Shown: positions 58,089-64,000 of the stretch, in pieces
How positions within the stretch are numbered: position 1 is the stretch's first letter
How the letters are laid out: each line of letters starts with the position of its first letter
Assembly (NCBI RefSeq): GCF_040549485.1
Contig: NZ_JBEPTK010000003.1
Span: 186,001-250,000 of the forward strand
DNA: 64,000 nt
DNA from: Constrictibacter sp. MBR-5
Lineage (GTDB): Bacteria > Pseudomonadota > Alphaproteobacteria > JAJUGE01
Direction: 5' to 3'
Notes under the pieces: model-generated
Told to the model about the DNA's origin: nothing
Database searches by the model: none
The model's input: the letters and a program-made list of their open reading frames with translations, nothing else
Translations under genes and position numbers: made by a program

Positions 58089-59540
58089 ATGACCGATCGT
58101 GCCTTCGACACAGCCACCAGCCTCGCCGCGGCCCTCCGCGACGGGAGCGTGGGCAGCCTGGAACTGCTGGATCACTATCTCGCCCGGGTTGAGAGATTCA
58201 ACCCAAGGTTGAATGCACTGATCTGGACGGATATTGACGGTGCCCGCGCACGGGCGAAAGCAGCGGACGATGCGCGTGTGCGAGGCGAAAGCTGGGGGCC
58301 GCTGCACGGCCTGCCGATGACGTTTAAGGAATCCTACGACATCGCCGGCGCCCCCACCACCTGGGGCCTGCCGGAATACAAGGATACCAAGGCGGAACGC
58401 CATTCGCTGCCCGTGCAGCGGTTCGTCGACGCCGGCGCCATTCCCTTCGGCAAGACCAACGTTCCCGTGATGCTCGCCGACTGGCAGAGCTTCAATCCCG
58501 TCTACGGCACGACGAACAACCCGTGGGACCTCTCCCGCACGCCGGGCGGTTCGTCGGGCGGTTCCGCGGCCGCCCTGGCGGCGGGCCTGACGGGCCTGGA
58601 GGCCGGCAGCGACATCGGCGCCTCCATCCGCAACCCCGCGCATTACTGCGGTGTCTTCGGCCACAAGCCGACCTGGGGCATCTGCCCGTCGCGCGGCCAC
58701 GCGCTGCCCGGCGTCGTCGTGCCGTCGGATATCTCCGTCATCGGCCCGCTGGCCCGTGGCGCCGACGATCTCGATCTCGCGCTGTCGGTCATGGCCGGGC
58801 CGGACGAGATGGACGGGGCGGGCTGGAAACTGGACCTGCCGGGCCCGCGCGGCGAGACGCTGAAGGACCTGCGCGTCGCCGTGATGCTCGACCATCCCTG
58901 CGCGGAGAGCGACGGCGAGATGCTCGACGTCCTGCAGGCGCTGGTCGACCGCCTCGCGGCCGCGGGTGCCCGGGTGGACGACCGGGCAAGGCCGGCGATC
59001 GACCTCGCCCGGCAGCACGAGGTCTACATCACCCTGCTTCGCGCGGCCACCTCCGGCCGGCTGCCGCCGGCCGTGTTCGACCAGCATCTGCGCGACGCCG
59101 AACGACTCGCCGACGACAAGAGCTATTACGCGATGATGGCGCGCGCCAACACGATGCGGCACCGCGACTGGCACCGCTGGAACAATGAGCGGGGGCAGAT
59201 GCGGCTCGCCTGGGCCGACTTCTTTCGCGACTGGGACGTCCTGCTCTGCCCGGTGGGCGCCTCGGCTGCCTGGCCGCACGACCAAGCGGGCGATCGTGCG
59301 CAACGCACGATCCTGGTCAACGGGAAGAAGGTTCCGACAACCGACCAGATGTTCTGGGCCGGCATCGGCGGCGTGGTCTTCTTGCCCTCGACGGCGGCGC
59401 CGGCCGGCCTGACGAAATCGGGGCTGCCGGTGGGCATCCAGATCCTGGCGCCGCACCTGCACGACCGCACGGCCATCCACGTGGCGCGGCTGATCGAGCG
59501 GACCTGCGGCGGCTTCGTGCCGCCGCCCGGCTACGAATAG
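58089..59540 (+). CDS. Amidase (amidase signature family)
   Basis: A 483-residue amidase with the complete Ser-cisSer-Lys triad motif: Lys in PMTFKESYDIAG (about residue 80), the glycine/serine-rich TPGGSSGGSAAAL (about 152-164) with the cis-Ser, and the nucleophile Ser in GSDIGASIRNPA (about 178). It is closest in pattern to general amidases of the GatA-like family, but the absence of gatB/gatC neighbours points to a free-standing amide hydrolase. Substrate unknown. ATG 58089 has a weak GGTGCTCC upstream. Confidence 0.9.
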   Translation: MTDRAFDTATSLAAALRDGSVGSLELLDHYLARVERFNPRLNALIWTDIDGARARAKAADDARVRGESWGPLHGLPMTFKESYDIAGAPTTWGLPEYKDTKAERHSLPVQRFVDAGAIPFGKTNVPVMLADWQSFNPVYGTTNNPWDLSRTPGGSSGGSAAALAAGLTGLEAGSDIGASIRNPAHYCGVFGHKPTWGICPSRGHALPGVVVPSDISVIGPLARGADDLDLALSVMAGPDEMDGAGWKLDLPGPRGETLKDLRVAVMLDHPCAESDGEMLDVLQALVDRLAAAGARVDDRARPAIDLARQHEVYITLLRAATSGRLPPAVFDQHLRDAERLADDKSYYAMMARANTMRHRDWHRWNNERGQMRLAWADFFRDWDVLLCPVGASAAWPHDQAGDRAQRTILVNGKKVPTTDQMFWAGIGGVVFLPSTAAPAGLTKSGLPVGIQILAPHLHDRTAIHVARLIERTCGGFVPPPGYE

Positions 59541-59555
59541 CGGTCCGCGCGGCGT

Positions 59556-60431
59556 TCAGCCCGTCTCGCGCGCCTTCAGGCGGGACAGCAGGCCGTCGAA
59601 CTGGTCGAGGTCGGAGAAGCGCAGCGTCACCGACCCGGCCTTGCCGTCCCAGTTGATCTTGACCCGCAGACCGAGCAGGTCCGCCAGGTCGCGCTCCAGG
59701 GCGACCGTATCGGCCGTCTTCGGCGGCGCGGTGCGGCGCCCGGCACCGTCCGCCTTGGCGCCCTGGACCAGCCGCTCCGTCGCCCGTACCGACAGGCCCC
59801 GCGCGACGATCTGTGCCGCCAGCACGGCCGGGTTCGCCGCTCCCACCAAGGCCCGCGCGTGGCCGGCGCTGATCGCGCCCTTGTCGAGCAGCTCGCGCAC
59901 GCTGCCCGGCAGGCCGAGCAGGCGCAGCGTGTTCGCGATGTGGCTGCGGCTCTTGCCGACCGTCTGGGCCAGCTGTTCCTGGGTGTAGCTGAAATCGGCG
60001 ATCAGGCGGTTGTAGCCCTCGGCCTCCTCGACCGGCGACAGGCTCTCGCGCTGGACGTTCTCGACGATCGCAATCTCGAGCGCGTCCTGGTCGGACAGGT
60101 CGCGCACGATGACCGGCACTTCGTGCAGCTGCGCCCGCTGGGCGGCGCGCCAGCGTCGCTCGCCCGCGACGATCTCGTACCCGTCGGAGCCGTCGGCGGG
60201 ACGCCGCACCAGGATCGGCTGCAGGATGCCCTTCTCGCGAATCGACTGCGACAGGGCCTCGATCGCATCCGCATCGAAGCGGCGCCGCGGCTGGAACTGG
60301 CCGGGGCGCAGGGCCTCGACCGGCACCGTGCGCGAGGGACGGGCGCGTTCATCCGCCGCGGCGGCCTCCGTGGTACCGTTGCCCAACAGCGCGGAGAGGC
60401 CGCGTCCCAGCTGACGACGATTGCCGGTCAT
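59556..60431 (-). CDS. parB: Chromosome partitioning protein ParB
   Basis: A 291-residue parS-binding CTPase. It starts with RRQLGRGLSALLG, a typical chromosomal ParB N-terminus that contacts ParA, followed by the GERRWRA motif (90-96) and ENVQRESL (124-131) of the CTP-binding N-terminal domain. The HTH (about 140-185: YTQEQLAQTVGKSRSHIANTLRLLGLP) recognises parS, and a C-terminal dimerisation domain follows (SVTLRFSDLDQFDGLL). Two parS sites are present nearby. It overlaps the parA stop by four bases. Confidence 0.96.
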   Translation of the reverse strand: MTGNRRQLGRGLSALLGNGTTEAAAADERARPSRTVPVEALRPGQFQPRRRFDADAIEALSQSIREKGILQPILVRRPADGSDGYEIVAGERRWRAAQRAQLHEVPVIVRDLSDQDALEIAIVENVQRESLSPVEEAEGYNRLIADFSYTQEQLAQTVGKSRSHIANTLRLLGLPGSVRELLDKGAISAGHARALVGAANPAVLAAQIVARGLSVRATERLVQGAKADGAGRRTAPPKTADTVALERDLADLLGLRVKINWDGKAGSVTLRFSDLDQFDGLLSRLKARETG

Positions 60432-61243
60432 CGAATGGCCTCCTCACGGGCGATGAATTCTTCCGCCAGACGCACATAGGCGACGGCGCCGGCGGAACGC
60501 GGATCGTAGGACAGCACCGGCAGCCCGTGCGAGGGCGCCTCCGACAGGCGCACGTTGCGCGGGATCTCCGTGCTGTAGATCTTCTGGCCGAGATGCGCGC
60601 GGACGTCGTCGGCGACCTGGATCGACAGGTTGTTGCGCCGGTCGATCATGGTCAGCACGATGCCCTGCAGGCGCAGCCGCACGTTCAGGCTCTCGCGGAC
60701 GCGGTCGATGGTGCGCATCAGCTGCGACAGGCCTTCCAGCGCCAGGAATTCCGCCTGGAGCGGGACGAGGACCGCGTCGGCCGCCACGAAGGCGTTCAGC
60801 GTCAGCAGGCCCAGTGCCGGCGGACAGTCGATCAGCACGTAGTCGACGGCTGCGCGGCTCTCGCGCAACGCGTCGCGGAGCCGCTGCTCGCGCCGCGGCG
60901 CCTGCACCAGTTCGACCTCGGCGCCGGCGAGCTCGGGGGTGGACGGAATGAGCCAGAAGCCGGGAAAGGCCGTCTCGACCAGGGCCGCATCCAGGCTCGT
61001 CTCGTCGAGCAGCACCTCGTAGCTGCCGAGGCTCCGGTCGACGCGCGATACGCCCAGGCCCGTCGATGCGTTCCCCTGGGGATCGAGATCGATCACCAGG
61101 ACATCATGGTCCCTCGCCGCCAGCGCAGCGGCCAGATTGACCGCGGTCGTCGTCTTGCCGACGCCGCCCTTCTGGTTGGCGATCGCGATGACCCGTGGCG
61201 CGGCGCGGCGCTCAGCGGTGGCGTCGGGGTTTCGTGTCGACAC
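60428..61243 (-). CDS. parA: Chromosome partitioning ATPase ParA
   Basis: A 271-residue Walker-type ATPase that moves ParB-parS complexes and segregates the origins. The deviant Walker A motif KGGVGKTT is at 25-32, switch I-like DLDPQGNASTGLG follows (about 60-72), and LIDCPPALGLLTLNA is Walker B-like (about 136-150). A GTG start at 61243 gives the usual short N-terminus; an in-frame ATG at 61360 would extend it through the rsmG gene with atypical sequence. It overlaps the end of rsmG by 32 bases and the start of parB by four. Confidence 0.95.
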   Translation of the reverse strand: MSTRNPDATAERRAAPRVIAIANQKGGVGKTTTAVNLAAALAARDHDVLVIDLDPQGNASTGLGVSRVDRSLGSYEVLLDETSLDAALVETAFPGFWLIPSTPELAGAEVELVQAPRREQRLRDALRESRAAVDYVLIDCPPALGLLTLNAFVAADAVLVPLQAEFLALEGLSQLMRTIDRVRESLNVRLRLQGIVLTMIDRRNNLSIQVADDVRAHLGQKIYSTEIPRNVRLSEAPSHGLPVLSYDPRSAGAVAYVRLAEEFIAREEAIR

Positions 61244-61895
61244 GCCTGATGTCTTCCAATCGGAGTATGGTGCCCGTCGGGTCGGAGCGGCTCGGCAGGC
61301 GGGTGGCCCGCATGCGCCACCCCACCCGTGCATCCGCCAGTTCCTCGTCGGTTCGGGCACCTTTCAGGAGGAGGGCGCAGCCACCCGGTCGGATCACGGG
61401 AGCGATCCAGGGGAGGAGCCGCGTCAGCGGGCCCACGGCCCGCGCGGTGACGACGTCGGCGACGCCGGCCAGTGCGCCCTTGCCGAGCGTCTCGAGCCGC
61501 TCGGTCCAGATCTCCACCGGCGTACCCGTCGCCTCCGCCGCGGCGCGCAGGAACGCGCACTTTCCGTGGTTGCTCTCGACGAGACGGACGTTCTGCATGC
61601 CCATGATCGCCAGGATCAGGCCGGGAAAACCGGCACCCGAGCCCAGATCGACGATCTCGTCATCCTCGTCGAGCAGCGGAAACAGCTGCGCCGAATCGAA
61701 GATGTGCCGGCGCCAGACGTCGCCGAGGCTCGCGGCGCTCACCAGGTTCTTCCGTTCCTGCCATGTATTGAGCAGGTCGACGAACACGGTCAGCTTGTCG
61801 AGTGTTTCACGTGAAACGCCCGCCGTTTCGGCGAACCATTCGGGGCCATGATCGCCCGTAGCGGCCAAGCCGCCGGGAGCCGGGTCCGCGACCAT
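61212..61895 (-). CDS. rsmG: 16S rRNA m7G527 methyltransferase RsmG
   Basis: A 227-residue SAM-dependent methyltransferase that makes m7G527 in 16S rRNA (loss gives low-level streptomycin resistance in other bacteria). Motif I is DLGSGAGFPG (83-92), followed by RLVESNHGKCAFL and [12 protein letters not shown]. Residues 27-31 (VSRET) are encoded by a parS palindrome lying inside the gene. It begins one base after the mnmG stop and overlaps parA at its 3' end, continuing the mnmE-mnmG-rsmG-parA-parB order. Confidence 0.95.
   Translation of the reverse strand: MVADPAPGGLAATGDHGPEWFAETAGVSRETLDKLTVFVDLLNTWQERKNLVSAASLGDVWRRHIFDSAQLFPLLDEDDEIVDLGSGAGFPGLILAIMGMQNVRLVESNHGKCAFLRAAAEATGTPVEIWTERLETLGKGALAGVADVVTARAVGPLTRLLPWIAPVIRPGGCALLLKGARTDEELADARVGWRMRATRLPSRSDPTGTILRLEDIRRVDTKPRRHR
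61803..61818. other. parS: parS centromere site 1 (inside rsmG)
   Basis: TGTTTCACGTGAAACG, whose 14-base core GTTTCACGTGAAAC is a perfect palindrome identical to the core parS consensus of alphaproteobacteria. It is inside the rsmG coding sequence (codons 27-31). ParB should load here; parA and parB start about 1 kb away. Confidence 0.93.
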
Positions 61896-61896
61896 C

Positions 61897-63765
61897 TCAG
61901 GCCGTCCGCCGCGGCGCGTCGCGCCGCACGAAACGCAGCAACGCGTTGACGGCAGCTGGTGTCACGCCGGGAATGCGCGCGGCGGCGCCGATCGTTGCGG
62001 GGCGCGCCCGGTTCAGCTTTTCGCGGATCTCGTTGGACAGGCTGCCGACGCTGCGATAGTCCAGGTCCGGCGGCAGGCCCAGCGCTTCGTCGCGCCGGAA
62101 AGCCCGAATGTCGGCCGCCTGGCGCTCCACATAGCCGGCATACAGCGCCTCGATCTGCAGCTGCTCCAGGACGTCGGCCGGGATTTCCGCAAGTTCCGGC
62201 CACGCCGCCGCCATCCGCCCCGCGTCGCAGTCCGGCAGCGCCAGCAGGTCCAGGCCGGACCGGCGCCGGCCGTCCCGATTGATCGGAAACCCCAGGCGCG
62301 CCAGCGACTCGGGCGATCCGCCGACCGCCGACAATGCGGTCCTTGCCCCATCAAGTGCCGCCGAACGCGCCGCCCATGCCGCCTGCCGGGCCGCGCCCGC
62401 CAATCCCACCGCCACCGCCCGCGGCGTCAGGCGCTGGTCCGCGTTGTCGGCACGCAGCAGCAGCCGGTACTCGGCCCGCGACGTAAACATGCGATACGGC
62501 TCGTCCGCGCCGCGGGTGATCAGGTCGTCCACCATGACGCCGAGATAGGCGTCCGCGCGGTCCAGCAGGAAGGGCCGGCTCCCGGCGGCAGCGAGCGCGG
62601 CATTCGCGCCGGCATACAAGCCCTGCGCCGCCGCTTCCTCGTAGCCCGTCGTGCCGTTGATCTGCCCCGCGAGGAAGAGCCGCGGGATCCGGCGCGTCTC
62701 CAGTGTCGGCATCAGTTCGCGCGCATCGACGCAGTCATATTCGATGGCATAGCCGGGCCGCAGGATCGTCGCCCGTTCGAGGCCGGGAATGCTCGCGACC
62801 AGCCGCGCCTGGACCTCGCGCGGCAGCGAGGTCGAGATGCCGTTGGGATAGACCGTATCGTCGTCGAGCCCTTCAGGCTCCAGGAAGATCTGGTGCCGCT
62901 GCTTGTCGGCGAACCGCACCACCTTGTCCTCGATCGAGGGACAGTAGCGCGGCCCCGTCGACTGGATCTGTCCCGAATAGATCGGCGCCCGGTGGATGTC
63001 GGCGCGGATGATCGCGTGGGTCGCCTCGGTCGTCTCCGTCACGTGGCAGACGGTCTGCGGCGTATCGATGCGCTCGGTCAGATAGGAGAAGGGCGTGGGC
63101 GGATCCTCGCCCTCCTGCACCTGGAGCGCCGCCTTGTCGATCGTTCGCCCGTCGAGCCGCGGCGGCGTTCCGGTCTTCAGCCGCGCAAGGGTGAACCCGG
63201 CGCGCGACAGGGTCTGCGAGAGGCCGTCGGACGGCTCGTCACCGACACGCCCGGCCGGGTAGCGCTCCTCCCCGATATGGATCAGGCCGCGCAGGAAGGT
63301 GCCAGTGGTCACCACGACGGCCCCGGCGCGAATTCCCATGCCGTCGCCGGTCACCACACCGCACGCGTTGCCCGCGGCGTCGAGCAGCAGGTCCTCGACC
63401 GCGTCGGCGCGAATCTGGAGGTTCGCCTGCTCCGCCAGCAGCGCCTGGACCGCCGCACGGTAGAGCTTCCGGTCCGCCTGGGCTCGCGGGCCGCGGACCG
63501 CCGGCCCCTTGCTCCGGTTGAGCATGCGGAACTGTATTCCGGCCCGGTCGATGGCGCGCGCCATGATCCCGTCGAGTGCATCGATCTCGCGGACGAGATG
63601 GCCTTTCCCCAGGCCGCCCATGGCCGGGTTGCATGACATCTCGCCGATCGTTTCGATCTTGTGCGTGATCAGAAGCGTCCGCGCGCCCAGGCGCGCCGAC
63701 GCCGCAGCCGCTTCGCAGCCGGCGTGCCCGCCGCCGACGACAATTACATCCCAGGCTTCGCTCAT
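61897..63765 (-). CDS. mnmG: tRNA uridine-5-carboxymethylaminomethyl modification enzyme MnmG (GidA)
   Basis: A 622-residue FAD protein that, with MnmE, makes the cmnm5 modification at U34 of certain tRNAs. The FAD-binding motif [14 protein letters not shown] starts at about residue 7, followed by [26 protein letters not shown] (motif [10 protein letters not shown]) and the [19 protein letters not shown] region. The start is the ATG at 63765 giving the [13 protein letters not shown] family N-terminus; the frame to 63813 has unlikely sequence. Between it and mnmE lies a parS site. Confidence 0.96.
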   Translation of the reverse strand: MSEAWDVIVVGGGHAGCEAAAASARLGARTLLITHKIETIGEMSCNPAMGGLGKGHLVREIDALDGIMARAIDRAGIQFRMLNRSKGPAVRGPRAQADRKLYRAAVQALLAEQANLQIRADAVEDLLLDAAGNACGVVTGDGMGIRAGAVVVTTGTFLRGLIHIGEERYPAGRVGDEPSDGLSQTLSRAGFTLARLKTGTPPRLDGRTIDKAALQVQEGEDPPTPFSYLTERIDTPQTVCHVTETTEATHAIIRADIHRAPIYSGQIQSTGPRYCPSIEDKVVRFADKQRHQIFLEPEGLDDDTVYPNGISTSLPREVQARLVASIPGLERATILRPGYAIEYDCVDARELMPTLETRRIPRLFLAGQINGTTGYEEAAAQGLYAGANAALAAAGSRPFLLDRADAYLGVMVDDLITRGADEPYRMFTSRAEYRLLLRADNADQRLTPRAVAVGLAGAARQAAWAARSAALDGARTALSAVGGSPESLARLGFPINRDGRRRSGLDLLALPDCDAGRMAAAWPELAEIPADVLEQLQIEALYAGYVERQAADIRAFRRDEALGLPPDLDYRSVGSLSNEIREKLNRARPATIGAAARIPGVTPAAVNALLRFVRRDAPRRTA

Positions 63766-63812
63766 GGGCGGAATGTATGGGCGGGGCGCTACGCTGTCAA
63801 AGCGGCCCGGCA

Positions 63813-63828
63813 TGTTTCACGTGAAACG
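63813..63828. other. parS: parS centromere site 2 (mnmE-mnmG intergenic)
   Basis: TGTTTCACGTGAAACG, identical over 16 bases to site 1, with the palindromic core GTTTCACGTGAAAC (63814-63827). It lies in the 64-base gap between the mnmE stop (63830) and the mnmG start (63765). The two sites are 2.0 kb apart. Confidence 0.93.
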
Positions 63829-63829
63829 T

Positions 63830-64000
63830 TCACTTCCCGATGCAGAAATCGCGGAAGATCACGTCCAGCAGGTCCTCCACGTCCACACGCCCGGTGATCC
63901 GGCCCAGTTCCCGAACCGCCAGCCGGACGTCCTCCGCCGCGAGGTCCGGCTGCGTGACGCCGGCGAAGCGCGACAGATGGTCCACGCAGGCCTCGATCGC
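63830..64000 (-). CDS. mnmE: tRNA modification GTPase MnmE, 3' end only
   Basis: The last 56 codons and stop of mnmE; the remainder is outside the window. The translated end [19 protein letters not shown]... [27 protein letters not shown] carries the invariant C-terminal motif FCIGK, whose Cys is required for MnmE activity. MnmE is the GTPase partner of MnmG encoded directly downstream. Confidence 0.95.
   Translation of the reverse strand, partial: AIEACVDHLSRFAGVTQPDLAAEDVRLAVRELGRITGRVDVEDLLDVIFRDFCIGK

Overview
The window is very GC-rich, densely coded chromosomal DNA from an alphaproteobacterium, most likely a member of or relative of the Rhodospirillales. The best markers are the right-hand end, which has the alphaproteobacterial origin-proximal order mnmE-mnmG-rsmG-parA-parB with two palindromic parS sites (GTTTCACGTGAAAC), the fumC / ribbon-helix-helix / DUF4169 trio, and many catabolic and TRAP-transport genes. 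No rRNA, tRNA, CRISPR array, transposase or prophage was seen, and no stretch over 300 bases lacks a gene or gene remnant.

Layout. 1-3.8 kb: the tail of a DUF169 gene, a SAM methyltransferase, fumC and two small genes. 3.8-6.7 kb (minus): thiamine thiazole operon thiO-thiS-thiG-thiE behind a TPP riboswitch. 6.8-12.2 kb (minus): DUF2272 lipoprotein, FAD-linked oxidase, periplasmic cyclase-family protein, a small exported CxxC protein with a strong terminator, and a TcuA-like flavoprotein. 12.3-19.4 kb: GNAT plus nitrilase pair, DUF3096, a decayed patch (5'-truncated sensor gene abutting two citrate synthase tails), DUF1194 protein, a carbamoylase-type amidase, mtnA and a DMT exporter. 19.4-22.1 kb (minus): a coupled GNAT/C39-peptidase fusion and RimK-type ATP-grasp ligase. 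22.2-25.0 kb: enoyl-CoA hydratase, an SDR with a degenerate active site, and a phosphotransferase. 25-30.5 kb: phosphatase, Hsp15-like RNA-binding protein, LpxD-like acyltransferase, sugar/choline-phosphate nucleotidyltransferase, PRISE-type reductase, LLM flavin oxidoreductase. 30.5-38.2 kb: LysR regulator, TAXI-TRAP transporter, M20 peptidase, alpha/beta hydrolase, sfsA. 38.2-42.8 kb (minus): tightly packed bioM-bioN-bioY, acyl-CoA synthetase, atypical thiolase. 42.9-50.2 kb: MDR oxidoreductase, adenylate cyclase, aminotransferase, an unknown gene, methyltransferase, and an ECF sigma/anti-sigma pair divergent from a DUF4394 gene. 50.2-56.2 kb (minus): hsp20-lon-macrodomain-acyl-CoA synthetase/GNAT operon. 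56.3-59.5 kb: DUF350, DUF3616, amidase. 59.6-64 kb (minus): parB, parA, rsmG, mnmG and the 3' end of mnmE.

The groups that look most worth pursuing are (i) the GNAT-C39 / RimK pair, a likely peptide-tagging or peptide-synthesis module; (ii) the hsp20-lon-macrodomain-acetyltransferase operon, which links protein quality control to acylation chemistry; and (iii) the biotin ECF transporter translationally linked to an acyl-CoA ligase and a thiolase that has lost two conserved catalytic residues. Functions are read from sequence motifs and gene order only; no database search was possible.
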